Virus record (IMG/VR): IMGVR_UViG_3300009079_000087 | Span: 1-28,791 of that record | From: a virus | DNA: 28,791 nt | Reading direction: 5' to 3' (one strand) | Shown here: piece by piece, positions 20,417 through 28,561 of the stretch | Layout: every line of letters begins with the position of its first letter | Position numbering within the stretch: position 1 is the stretch's first letter | Made by a program: the position numbers and the translations under genes | The notes under the pieces: generated by a model | The model's database searches: none | What the model was told of the DNA's origin: nothing | The model's input: only the letters and a program-made list of their open reading frames with translations

Positions 20417-23400
20417 ATGCCTTATGTTGAAATTAGTGAAACAAATACAGTAGTAGAAGTAAGTAATACAGTGATAGGTACTTTTGAACCTACAGACATT
20501 GTTGGTTTAACAGAGTACATTGAGGATGCTGTTAGTAGTGCTTTAACAGATACTACTAATGTTACTTGGACTTATGATGATGTTAGTAATACTATTGAGG
20601 CTAATGTTGGCAGTATTCTTGTTAGTCAAGTTAGTGATTTAGACAACCTTGCTTCTAGTACTACTACTGCTCAGTGGGGTTACGTTAATGCGTTAGATCA
20701 AGGGCTGAGCACTAGTTCTGATGTTAGTTTTAATGACTTAACTGTTACTGGTGACTTAACTGTTAGTGGTACTACTACAACTATTAATAGTACAACTGTT
20801 ACAACAGCTGATAACATCATAGTTTTAAACAACGGAGAGGTTGGTAGTGGTGTTACTGCTGGTAGTGCTGGTATAGAAATTGATAGAGGTCTCGCTACTA
20901 ATTACCAATTCATATTTAGTGAGTCAGATGATAGTTTTAAGATTGGTGAAATTGGTAGTTTACAAAAGGTTGCTACTAGAGCTGATTCTCCTGATGCTAA
21001 CGGCGTTGCTTATTGGCATAATGGTAGTAGTAGTTTCATAACTAATTCTACTTTTACTTTTAATGGAACAACTGTTAACACACCTAACTTATCAGTTACT
21101 GGTACAATAACTAATCCTACTAGTATTGCTTTAAGTGGTGCTGGTAGTGTAACTAATACATTTAGTGCTAATAATGGACTAACTTGGAGATTTGGGGCTG
21201 AAACAACTAATGATGCAACAATTAGGACAAGTAGTTCTTCTAATAGAAGTGTTAAGGTTGATAATACTGGGACTGGTAATGCTGATTTTAGGGTTTATGG
21301 TGATAATCAAAATACTATTTACGCTTTTGATAAAGCTGGTAATGAGTATATTGCTATTGGTAATGATGGTGCTGACAGTTGGATTACAGCTGGTAGTACC
21401 GGTAGTATTACAAATGATTTAGTTTTCAGGGCTGCTAATGTCGGTGCTGAAACCGAGTATATGAGATTATTTGGGGATACTGGTAATCTAGCAATAAGTA
21501 CTACTACTGATAATGGGGATAAGTTACAAGTTAATGGTAATGCTTCTGTGAGTGGGGTTACTACAATTAAGTCTAGTTTGGTTTTCAATAATCCTTTGAC
21601 GACTGATACTACTAGTATTGAATTTTTAGAAAATACTTTTAGCAGGGGAGCTATTGAGAATAGAGGAACATCTAATACTATTGCTTATCAAGGTGTTGAT
21701 TCTAATGATACTTACACAGATGTTTTTACATTTACAAAAGGGAGTAGTATTGGCGTCGTGGATTTTAATGTTGAACAAGACACTACTTTCAATGGTGATT
21801 TAAATGTTGCTCAAAGAATAAAACTTACTGGTTTTGGAGAAGGTATTAGTGAAGTACAAAGTGATGGCACTTTATACTTAAATGCTGGTGCTGATGGTAC
21901 TGGTAATGAATTATTAATTTTTCAAACTGGTGATGTTGATAGAGCCAGAATTACTGAAACAGGCAATTTTTTAATTGGTACTACTACTGACGGTAGTTAT
22001 AAGTTAGATGTTAATGGTGCTGTAAGAAGTAATGATACTTTAACTGTTAATAAAACAGCTTCGGGTGCAAGTATTTTACAGGTTAAGAGTTTAGCTAGTA
22101 ATGACCAAAGAATAGATTTTATAGAAGGTTCTACTACTAATTGGTCTATTGTTAGTGATAATTTTTTATCTCCTATTAGTAATGCTTTAACTTTTGTTAG
22201 TCCTACAGCTAATGTTTTAACTTTAAGTGAAACTAATAATGTGCTTATTGGTACTACTACTGATAGCGGTGCTAAACTTAGTATAACACAAAGTGGTAAT
22301 TCTGCTATAAACGTTGTTAATTCAACTAATCAGTGGGACTTCGTAGCTAACAAAACAACTAGCATAGTAGGTTTAAATAAAGAAGATGACACTACTGGCT
22401 CTAATTGGTTTTATAGGAATGTTACTTCTGCTACTTCAGCTGCTCCTGTTGTGTTCATTGAACAAGATAACGCAGGTGATGACCAATCAGCTTTAGTTGT
22501 TCAACAAGACGGTACAGGGTACGGGTTATATGTTGACCAAAACGGCAATGGTATTGGTTTAGAAGTAAATAATGCCGGGACTCAGGATGCATTACAAATA
22601 GTACAAGCAGGTGTATTGGCTAGTGGACAGTACGCTTTAAATGTGTATACTGATGCTATTCAAACTCAAGTTTTATCTAGAATTATTCAAGATAACGCTA
22701 GTAGTACTGGTAGATTACTTGACATTATTAATGATGGTTCTGGAGATAGCATATTTATAGATAATAATGGTAGTGGTAGAGGTTTAAATATTGATAGTGA
22801 AAGTACTGCTTATGAAGGTCTGAAGGTAGATTCAATAAGTGTTGTTAGAAATGACGTATTTTTTTACGGTAATAGTATTAAGAATACTGATCAATCTGTT
22901 CTAAGAGTTGAACAAGCTAATGCGTCAAACACTCAACCTGCACAAACTATTTCTAACGCAGGAACAGGTACTGGATTATTAGTGGATCAAAATGGTAATG
23001 GTATAGCGTTGGACATCAGTGCTTCAGCAACAGGTGGTAATACTTTAAGAGCAATAACTACTCAGACAAGTGGAACACCTTATTACTTTTATAATGGTGC
23101 AGCACAAGCAAGTGGTTATCTTATGGATATTGTTATGGATAGTGCTGGTGCTAGTGCAACAGCTTTACATGTTCAACAAGATGGTGTTGGTGATGGTATT
23201 TATGTATTAGCAGGTAATGGTAGAACTATAAGAGCTGATAAAGTTGGAACTACAGGTAATGGGTTACTTGTTTATAATAATACTACTTTCACTGGTACAG
23301 GAACTAGTTCCCTTGTAAGATTTGCTTTTGATAGTGCTTTAGCTACTGGGGACTTATTATACTTACAACAAGATGGTTCTGGTAAAACAATAGTTACAAC

Positions 23401-23695
23401 TGGTGGAAGAAATGATTTAAACGGAGGATTACTCCTAGGTCTTAATGCCGAAACAATAGCAGCTACAAAGACATTAACAAACGCTGATAAGTATTATCAG
23501 CACTTGAATGGTGGTGCTAGTGATAGGGATATTACATTGCCAACTGGTGAAACAGGTCTTGGTTATGTTATTAAGAATACTGGTAGTACGAATGATTTAG
23601 TTGTTAAGAATCCTTCGGCTGTGACTGTTATTACTCTTGTGCCTAGCGAAAGTGTTAATGTGATTTATGATGGTAGTAATTGGGTGGTTTCTTAA
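20417..23695 (+). CDS. Long tail fibre protein, 1092 aa
   Basis: N-terminal ~70 residues are a docking region, followed by SDLDNLASSTTTAQWGYVNA and then the hallmark of aquatic phage fibres, SFNDLTVTGDLTVSGTTTTI plus TTVTTADNIIVLNNGEVGSG (about 110-150). The long middle is made of short beta repeats, e.g. VDQNGNGIGLEVNN, VDQNGNGIALDISA, VQQDGTGYGLYV and VQQDGVGDGIYV, consistent with a triple-stranded beta stalk. The last ~90 residues form a small sandwich (YYQHLNGGASDRDITLPTGE, YDGSNWVVS), a head domain found on many fibres. No chaperone-like self-cleaving C-terminus is seen. It is the main adsorption protein candidate. Its stop TCT-TAA is followed by an open +1 frame. Confidence 0.88.
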   Translation: MPYVEISETNTVVEVSNTVIGTFEPTDIVGLTEYIEDAVSSALTDTTNVTWTYDDVSNTIEANVGSILVSQVSDLDNLASSTTTAQWGYVNALDQGLSTSSDVSFNDLTVTGDLTVSGTTTTINSTTVTTADNIIVLNNGEVGSGVTAGSAGIEIDRGLATNYQFIFSESDDSFKIGEIGSLQKVATRADSPDANGVAYWHNGSSSFITNSTFTFNGTTVNTPNLSVTGTITNPTSIALSGAGSVTNTFSANNGLTWRFGAETTNDATIRTSSSSNRSVKVDNTGTGNADFRVYGDNQNTIYAFDKAGNEYIAIGNDGADSWITAGSTGSITNDLVFRAANVGAETEYMRLFGDTGNLAISTTTDNGDKLQVNGNASVSGVTTIKSSLVFNNPLTTDTTSIEFLENTFSRGAIENRGTSNTIAYQGVDSNDTYTDVFTFTKGSSIGVVDFNVEQDTTFNGDLNVAQRIKLTGFGEGISEVQSDGTLYLNAGADGTGNELLIFQTGDVDRARITETGNFLIGTTTDGSYKLDVNGAVRSNDTLTVNKTASGASILQVKSLASNDQRIDFIEGSTTNWSIVSDNFLSPISNALTFVSPTANVLTLSETNNVLIGTTTDSGAKLSITQSGNSAINVVNSTNQWDFVANKTTSIVGLNKEDDTTGSNWFYRNVTSATSAAPVVFIEQDNAGDDQSALVVQQDGTGYGLYVDQNGNGIGLEVNNAGTQDALQIVQAGVLASGQYALNVYTDAIQTQVLSRIIQDNASSTGRLLDIINDGSGDSIFIDNNGSGRGLNIDSESTAYEGLKVDSISVVRNDVFFYGNSIKNTDQSVLRVEQANASNTQPAQTISNAGTGTGLLVDQNGNGIALDISASATGGNTLRAITTQTSGTPYYFYNGAAQASGYLMDIVMDSAGASATALHVQQDGVGDGIYVLAGNGRTIRADKVGTTGNGLLVYNNTTFTGTGTSSLVRFAFDSALATGDLLYLQQDGSGKTIVTTGGRNDLNGGLLLGLNAETIAATKTLTNADKYYQHLNGGASDRDITLPTGETGLGYVIKNTGSTNDLVVKNPSAVTVITLVPSESVNVIYDGSNWVVS

Positions 23696-23759
23696 AGTAG
23701 GGAGTGCTAAGGAAGCTGAGTTAATACATAATTATTTAGATCAAAAATATAATTTATAA
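23670..23759 (+). CDS. Possible 29-aa ORF or +1 extension of the fibre
   Basis: The +1 frame relative to the fibre continues for 21 codons after the fibre stop (KVGSAKEAELIHNY then LDQKYNL) and ends at 23757-23759. Its composition is protein-like, not low-complexity. ATG 23670 inside the fibre could start it as a 29-aa ORF. Slippage at TCT TAA would instead add it to the fibre. It could also be a relic. Confidence 0.2.
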   Translation: MVVIGWFLKVGSAKEAELIHNYLDQKYNL

Positions 23760-23773
23760 TAAGGTGAAATGAA

Positions 23774-24325
23774 ATGGTTTTAAAAGTAATAAGTCCAGGT
23801 GTGAGTGGTACGTTTAGTACAGATTTGAATAGTAATTTTAACGAGGTAATTAATACAAATGGTATATATGAAGTGGACACTTCCACAGATTTAAACTGCA
23901 GTAATAGTACTAACAATACTACGGAAACGCAAACAAAAACATACTCATTTGCTTCTTCAGTTGTTTCAAAGATGGGTGACTACTTGTTTGTAGACATAAA
24001 CGGAAATTTTACTGCAGACTGTGCAACTAATGGTAGTGGAGGTTCCACTGTTTCTATAACACTCCTAGCAGAGAATATTACTTCATCTACTACTATCAAT
24101 AGTTTTACTGTTGCAGCACCAAGTAAAATAGATAATATAAGAAATACTGTTACAGTTCAAGGACTACAGATTGTTTATCCTATAACAGCATCAGATAGAA
24201 CTAACGGTATGGACATAAAGCTGACCATAAATGCTATCGTGGGAGCTAATGGTGGTGGTGCTACTGGAAGTAGTGTATTTACAAGTAGGGCAATAGTGTT
24301 TAGAACACTTAATTTGGTGATTTAA
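23774..24325 (+). CDS. Fibre accessory/tail adhesion protein
   Basis: 183 aa, Ser/Thr/Asn-rich and beta-rich. It opens with VISPGVSGTFSTDLNSNFNE, a start seen in short proteins beside phage fibres, then has SVVSKMGDYLFVDINGNFTA and GSTVSITLLAENITSSTTIN. A glycine-rich loop VGANGGGATGSSVF precedes the C-terminal strand FRTLNLVI. No signal peptide. AAGGTGA precedes ATG 23774. It follows the fibre and precedes the hydrolase, so a tail-tip or capsid-surface part is likely. Confidence 0.6.
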   Translation: MVLKVISPGVSGTFSTDLNSNFNEVINTNGIYEVDTSTDLNCSNSTNNTTETQTKTYSFASSVVSKMGDYLFVDINGNFTADCATNGSGGSTVSITLLAENITSSTTINSFTVAAPSKIDNIRNTVTVQGLQIVYPITASDRTNGMDIKLTINAIVGANGGGATGSSVFTSRAIVFRTLNLVI

Positions 24326-24326
24326 A

Positions 24327-24827
24327 ATGTTAGAATTTCATACAGGTGATATAGTCTTAACAAGAGGACTAGGTTTTATAGGCAAAGTTATTAAGTTCGT
24401 AACTAACAGTGAGTTTAGTCACGTAGGCATGATTATTAGAACTGACTTAGAAGATGGCTACGTGTTAGTTGCTGAAGCTCAGTGGACTGGATTCGTGATT
24501 ACTAAGTATCATACGACTTATTTACAAGAACAATGCAAGGTAGGTAGAGTGTTTGATATACTTGGTAAGGAGTTAAGGGAAGCAATAAGGCGTAATACTT
24601 TAAAGTTAGTAGGTAAACCTTATGATTTTAAAGCTTTATTATTAATATTGAAGAGTATGGTTACTGGTAAGGACTTAGTTGGTGATGGTGATAATTCTCT
24701 TATTTGTAGTGAGGGCGTGGCTAGGATTTATTTAGGTTTAGGTGTTGATTTAGTTCCTGGTAAAAGACCTGGTTTGGTTACTCCTGCTGATATTAGTAAG
24801 AGTAAAGAAATACACTGGATGAATTAA
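24327..24827 (+). CDS. Permuted NlpC/P60-like (YiiX type) cysteine hydrolase
   Basis: 166 aa. The N-terminal motif GDIVLTRGLGFIGKVIKFVT followed by SEFSHVGMII (His32), then VAEAQW (Glu50), KPYDFKALL, and ICSEGVARIYLGLGVD with Cys127, is the order His-acid-Cys of circularly permuted papain-fold hydrolases (YiiX/YebB/LRAT-like). These cleave amide or ester bonds of peptides or lipids. In a bacterial virus it would cut peptidoglycan. In an archaeal host, which lacks it, it could act on another wall peptide, a lipid or a virion protein. No signal peptide. It starts one base after the preceding stop, so it belongs to the structural operon's end and may be a virion or lysis enzyme. Confidence 0.8.
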   Translation: MLEFHTGDIVLTRGLGFIGKVIKFVTNSEFSHVGMIIRTDLEDGYVLVAEAQWTGFVITKYHTTYLQEQCKVGRVFDILGKELREAIRRNTLKLVGKPYDFKALLLILKSMVTGKDLVGDGDNSLICSEGVARIYLGLGVDLVPGKRPGLVTPADISKSKEIHWMN

Positions 24828-24831
24828 TAAA

Positions 24832-24851
24832 CCGAAACATTTAAATAGTAG
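24832..24851 (+). promoter_or_regulatory. Archaeal BRE/TATA promoter before the 92-aa gene
   Basis: CCGAAACATTTAAATAGTAG matches the promoter at 2343 in 18 of 20 bases, with TATA box TTTAAATA at 24840-24847. Its centre lies about 31 bp before ATG 24875, so a near-leaderless message is expected, although an AAGGTTAG site is also present. Confidence 0.7.
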
Positions 24852-24874
24852 TAAAGAATACCAAGGTTAGTAAG

Positions 24875-25153
24875 ATGTTAAACTTTAATTTAGAAGAAGA
24901 ACTAAGCAAAGATGCTAACTTAGAAGCAATAGTTAGCAACTTAATAAGCTTACCTAGAACAATGGAGCCTAACTACTTAAACAAGTTAGGGTTCAGAGAA
25001 CTAAAACTTAACTATACTAAGCAAGATGACAACGACAGAGATAGAGTATTCGGTTATAAAAACTTTAAAGTAATAGTAGATTCTATGACTATTACTAGCT
25101 TAAAGAACGGGCAAGAGTATTATATAATCAAACAATTTTATAAAGCAAGATAA
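24875..25153 (+). CDS. 92-aa hypothetical protein with own promoter
   Basis: MLNFNLEEELSKDANLEAIV, LNKLGFRELKLNYTKQDDND and SMTITSLKNGQEYYIIKQFY are its main stretches. A helical N-terminus, a hydrophilic loop (DDNDRDRV) and a beta C-terminus ending in a basic tail suggest a small soluble protein. Codons are more A-ending than in the fibre genes. The conserved promoter directly upstream suggests a separately timed gene, perhaps a regulator. I do not recognise the family. Confidence 0.72.
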   Translation: MLNFNLEEELSKDANLEAIVSNLISLPRTMEPNYLNKLGFRELKLNYTKQDDNDRDRVFGYKNFKVIVDSMTITSLKNGQEYYIIKQFYKAR

Positions 25154-25233
25154 ATTTCTTATATGGCAGTGATTAAACAACTTACGAGTTGTCTGCTAAT
25201 TAAATAATATGAATACAATGGAGGTTGTATAAT

Positions 25234-25866
25234 ATGAAAACAAATATAAATAAGACAATAATGGGTTTAAGCGGACTAATATTATTTGCTTCAGGAGCAA
25301 TAATAGGAGCAACAACTATGCCTAGAGAAGTTATTAAAACAGTTCAAGTTCCTTATGAAGTAATAAGAAACGTAACTGTTGAAGTTCCAGTGGAATTACC
25401 AGTGGAAGTAATTAAGGAAGTTGAAAAAGTAGTTGAAGTAATACCACAAAGTTTCTTAGAATACATTTATGATCAAGAAGGGAACCTTTCAGAACTAGAC
25501 ACTTCAGATTTAGACGATGACGAATTAGACCAAATAGTAAGTAGAATAGCGTTCTTACAAGAATCTAAAGTTATAGCTTTAGAAAGTGTTAAATCAGAAT
25601 TATTCAGTGAACTTGACAGAGAAGAATTTACTATGAGTGATAATTCAACTGTTAAATTTGATGAGGATGACTTAGAAAGGTTAAGACTTGATGATGAAAG
25701 TGACGAAGTAGTAATTGACTCTGTTGACTTTGATGATTCTGACGCTGAAGTGATCGTTACTGGAAGATTCGAACAAGACGACGTAAAATACTCCTTTGAA
25801 GCTTTAGTAGTTATTAAAGATGGAGAATTTGACGAAATCAGTTCAATAGACGTAGACTTATTATAA
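25234..25866 (+). CDS. Membrane-anchored acidic protein with a Val-Pro-Glu repeat stalk
   Basis: ATG 25234 is preceded by GGAGGT; an upstream TTG would be weaker. Residues ~8-28 form one membrane segment or signal anchor (MGLSGLILFASGAIIGATT). A stalk follows (YEVIRNVTVEVPVELPVEVI, KEVEKVVEVIPQ), with alternating Val/Glu/Pro. The C-terminal ~130 residues are strongly acidic (DTSDLDDDELDQ, EEFTMSDNST, DDLERLRLDDESDEV). N-in/C-out topology is likely. A protein of this plan near a hydrolase could act in lysis (spanin-like), in egress or on the cell surface. No family is recognised. The terminator overlaps its stop. Confidence 0.75.
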   Translation: MKTNINKTIMGLSGLILFASGAIIGATTMPREVIKTVQVPYEVIRNVTVEVPVELPVEVIKEVEKVVEVIPQSFLEYIYDQEGNLSELDTSDLDDDELDQIVSRIAFLQESKVIALESVKSELFSELDREEFTMSDNSTVKFDEDDLERLRLDDESDEVVIDSVDFDDSDAEVIVTGRFEQDDVKYSFEALVVIKDGEFDEISSIDVDLL

Positions 25867-25900
25867 GTCTACAACTTTTTTCTTTTCTTTATTTTTTTTT
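25852..25900 (+). terminator. Strong hairpin and T-rich terminator closing the rightward operon
   Basis: GTAGACTTA (25852-25860) pairs perfectly with TAAGTCTAC (25864-25872) around a TTA loop, followed by a T-rich tract to 25900. The stop codon TAA (25864-25866) lies in the stem. A second inverted repeat, AGTGGTCA/TGACTACT (25902-25920), lies where the opposing polymerase gene ends. Confidence 0.88.
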
Positions 25901-25915
25901 AAGTGGTCAGTGTGA

Positions 25916-27745
25916 CTACTTTGCTTGACTATAATTATCGCCTATTCCTATTCCGCAGTTGATAGGTACACTAAGTTTAACTGCTCCTTCTAAAGCTTCT
26001 TTGATTAATGGTACTGCTTTGTTAACTTTATCTTTTTTTACTTCTACTATCCATTCATCATGAACTGTTCCTATTATTCTAAGTCCGAGGTCTGGTTGTC
26101 GTCTTTTTAGGTTTAGTAGTCTTACCCCTGCTATTCTTATCATGTCAGCACCAAAGCTTTGGACTTTAAAGTTAAAACTTTGTCTGTAAGCACTGCCAGG
26201 GTAGTAACCTTTTATTTTTTGGAAGTGCCTCATACGATTAACGAGTGTGCTTACGTATCCCTGATTATTAACTTCTTCATGAGTTTCATCAATATACTCT
26301 TTTAGTGTTGGTAGTGCATCGAAGTAATCATTTATTAGTCCTTGTGCTTCCTCTTCACTTATATTAAAGTCTTCTGCTAATCCGTGACTAGTTTTTCCGT
26401 AGAGTAATCCGAATGTTATACTTTTAGCCATACTTCTTTGTTTACTATATGTGTGTTCTTTTAGTTCTTCAAAGTTTGGACTTGTACTATAAAGGTCTTC
26501 TTCTGCTATGCCTAAGTTGTAGAATTGGTTAGCTATTGTTAAGTGCATATCTTTTCCTTTTCTTAAAATGTCTAGTAGTACTGGGTCTTTACTTATGTGT
26601 GCTGCTATTACTACTTCTTGTCCTGAGTAATCTGCTGTTATCATAGTGTAGCCGTTACTTGCTTTGAACACTTCTCTTAAGCTTGGAAGCCCTAATTTAT
26701 CATTGTCTTTTCCTAGTTGTTGTAAGTTAGGACTTCTACTGCTTAACCTACCTGTTTTTGCTCCACAATCATTATAACTGGTTCTTACACAGTTATCAGA
26801 GTCTATGAAGCTAGGTAAGGGATTAAAGAAGCCTGTTAGTAGTTTACTTATCTTCTTATATTTGAATAGTGACGCTATTAGTTCTGATTTGTTCTTGTAG
26901 TCATCTAAGAATTTTTTACCTAGACTTACTTTTCCTGCTGGTGTTTTATATTTTGATGTGTATCCTAAGTTGTCTATTAGTAGTGTTTTTAGTTGTGTTG
27001 TACTATCAAAGTTTACTCTTGTGTTTATAGTGTAATTTCCTAGTAAGTCATAGTCTACGGAGTACTTAGTATTTGTTAGTTTACATAGGTTGATTAGCTC
27101 TTTTCCTCTTAGCTCTTTTAGTGTGTTTGTGTGTTCTATTACTTTGTTCTTGTTTATGTTGAATCCATTTAAGTGCATTTCCATTATTACTTTTTGGAAA
27201 GGCATCTCTATTTTGTAGAATAAGAATGTTAAGTTATGCTCTTCTATTAGTGGCTCTGTGTATTCGTATAATTCGTAGGTTAGTTGGCTGTCTAGTAGGC
27301 TGTATTCTATGAATTCTTTCTTAGTCATGTTCTTATCGTATAGTTGTAAGTCTTCTCTGCCTAAGTATTTCATGCTTAGTTTCTTTAGGCTTTTCTCATC
27401 TTCTTCGTTTATTAAGTGACAGGCTACCATTGTGTCGTAGAAGTCAGCATTACCTATTTGTATGCCGTGTTCTTCTAGTATTGGTGCGTCAAATGCAGAA
27501 TTATGGAATATGATTAGGCTTCCTTTAAAAGCCTTGGTTTCTTTACTCTTGGTTTTTAAAATGTTTATTACTTGTTGTAAGTCGTGGTCTTCATTGTTGA
27601 AGTAATAGTTATATGTTCCGTCACTTAGGCTTATTCCGTTCTTATATGTTTTTTCATCTGTTAAATTTATTGTTTTTAGTCTTAGTCTATTATTTGTTTC
27701 TAGGTCTATTGCGAATTTGTTCCAGTTGAAGTCTTTATGTATCAT
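25916..27745 (-). CDS. Family A DNA polymerase with 3'-5' exonuclease
   Basis: 609 aa, T7-like in size. The exonuclease domain has Asp14/Glu16 in FAIDLETN, Asn82 and Asp86 in IIFHNSAFDAPIL, and Tyr148/Asp152 in EYSLLDSQ. The polymerase domain has the TGRLSS motif near 331, motif A MITADYSGQEVVIA (Asp372), the O-helix QRSMAKSITFGLLYG with Arg437, Lys441, Phe445 and Tyr449, and motif C GTVHDEW with His562 and Asp563. All catalytic residues are present, so it should be the active replicative polymerase. Phe at the O-helix position is as in E. coli Pol I. It has its own promoter and faces the structural operon. Confidence 0.96.
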   Translation of the reverse strand: MIHKDFNWNKFAIDLETNNRLRLKTINLTDEKTYKNGISLSDGTYNYYFNNEDHDLQQVINILKTKSKETKAFKGSLIIFHNSAFDAPILEEHGIQIGNADFYDTMVACHLINEEDEKSLKKLSMKYLGREDLQLYDKNMTKKEFIEYSLLDSQLTYELYEYTEPLIEEHNLTFLFYKIEMPFQKVIMEMHLNGFNINKNKVIEHTNTLKELRGKELINLCKLTNTKYSVDYDLLGNYTINTRVNFDSTTQLKTLLIDNLGYTSKYKTPAGKVSLGKKFLDDYKNKSELIASLFKYKKISKLLTGFFNPLPSFIDSDNCVRTSYNDCGAKTGRLSSRSPNLQQLGKDNDKLGLPSLREVFKASNGYTMITADYSGQEVVIAAHISKDPVLLDILRKGKDMHLTIANQFYNLGIAEEDLYSTSPNFEELKEHTYSKQRSMAKSITFGLLYGKTSHGLAEDFNISEEEAQGLINDYFDALPTLKEYIDETHEEVNNQGYVSTLVNRMRHFQKIKGYYPGSAYRQSFNFKVQSFGADMIRIAGVRLLNLKRRQPDLGLRIIGTVHDEWIVEVKKDKVNKAVPLIKEALEGAVKLSVPINCGIGIGDNYSQAK

Positions 27746-27770
27746 AGTATTATTCTTGGTTAGGGGCTTA

Positions 27771-27778
27771 TATTTAAA
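27771..27778 (-). promoter_or_regulatory. TATA box for the polymerase gene
   Basis: Read on the minus strand the element is AACAACATTTAAATATAAG with core TTTAAATA. Its centre is about 30 bp before ATG 27745, so the message should be leaderless, and no ribosome site is seen. It shares AACATTTAAATA with the plus-strand promoter at 24832. Confidence 0.68.
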
Positions 27779-27783
27779 TGTTG

Positions 27784-28278
27784 TTATTTTGATTTATTAA
27801 ACTTATTAATTAATTTACTTAGGGTTTTAACACTGACAGGTTTGTAATCCCAGAGTTCTACATTCACATTAATAAACAATCTACCGTTCTTCTGCCTATG
27901 AATCTTAACAGCACTTGGTAAGTGAACATGACCATGAATAACGTTCATGTAACTGCTATAGTCAGGGTTATGTATTACTTCAAATTGTTTACCGAGCATA
28001 TTAACAATGCAACTATCTAAGAATTGTTGTTTGTCATGATTGCCACTTATAAAGACTTTAAAGCCGTTTAATTTGTTCATTAGTACAAACGTATTACTAG
28101 TGCCAAGAAAGTTGAAGTCACCTACTATAAACACTGTATCTGAAGGTTTCACAGTTTGGTTCCAGTTAGAAATTAGGACTGTTTCCATTTCAGAAAGAGT
28201 GCTGAAAGGTCTATGCCCAAATTCTATTACTCTTTTATGATTAAAGTGGTGGTCACTAGTAAAGTAGAAATTAGTCAT
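27784..28278 (-). CDS. Calcineurin-like metallophosphoesterase
   Basis: 164 aa with the full metallophosphatase signature: TSDHHFNH (Asp9, His11), VGDFNF (Asp54), SGNHDKQ (Asn80, His81, Asp82), HGHVH (His115, His117, His119) and the closing NVNVELWDYKPVS. These enzymes use two metals to hydrolyse phosphomono- or diesters. Many phages carry a relative of similar size, whose substrate is uncertain (nucleotides, nucleic acid ends or RNA). It is upstream of the polymerase in the same minus-strand group, which suggests a nucleotide or DNA role. Start overlaps the upstream stop by ATGA. Confidence 0.9.
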   Translation of the reverse strand: MTNFYFTSDHHFNHKRVIEFGHRPFSTLSEMETVLISNWNQTVKPSDTVFIVGDFNFLGTSNTFVLMNKLNGFKVFISGNHDKQQFLDSCIVNMLGKQFEVIHNPDYSSYMNVIHGHVHLPSAVKIHRQKNGRLFINVNVELWDYKPVSVKTLSKLINKFNKSK

Positions 28279-28505
28279 TTTCTTTTAGCTCCTACGTATT
28301 CCATGGTTATGAAATCATGATCTTTGTACTGAGTCATTGGTTTAAATTTATAACATCTTTCTTCCATGCACACTATTGGTTTTAGTCTTACTATGTATTC
28401 GTTTATGGGGTTATACCAGTACCAGTGCCTTGCGTGTTTCTTAGTGCTTGGAACATAGTTCTCTTTTATTAAGTCACTGGTACTGTATAGCTTATCTTCT
28501 AACAT
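28275..28505 (-). CDS. 76-aa hypothetical protein
   Basis: Starts with MLEDKLYSTSDLIKENYVPS, continues KKHARHWYWYNPINEYIVRL, and has two Cys in VCMEERCYKF. Rich in aromatic and basic residues, probably a small mixed-fold protein. Its ATG shares a base with the stop of the 18-aa ORF (TAATG), and its stop overlaps the phosphoesterase start (ATGA), so it is translated in a chain. Function unknown. Confidence 0.75.
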   Translation of the reverse strand: MLEDKLYSTSDLIKENYVPSTKKHARHWYWYNPINEYIVRLKPIVCMEERCYKFKPMTQYKDHDFITMEYVGAKRK

Positions 28506-28561
28506 TACTTTAACCTTTCATCTTCGTATAAATCTCCATATACGAAGTCTTCATCTTTCAT
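28505..28561 (-). CDS. 18-aa micro-ORF linking two coupled genes
   Basis: MKDEDFVYGDLYEDERLK: ATG overlaps the zinc-ribbon stop (ATGA) and TAA overlaps the next ATG (TAATG). The acidic peptide may be functional, or merely a ribosome bridge that keeps the chain coupled. Only the exact overlaps support it. Confidence 0.4.
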   Translation of the reverse strand: MKDEDFVYGDLYEDERLK

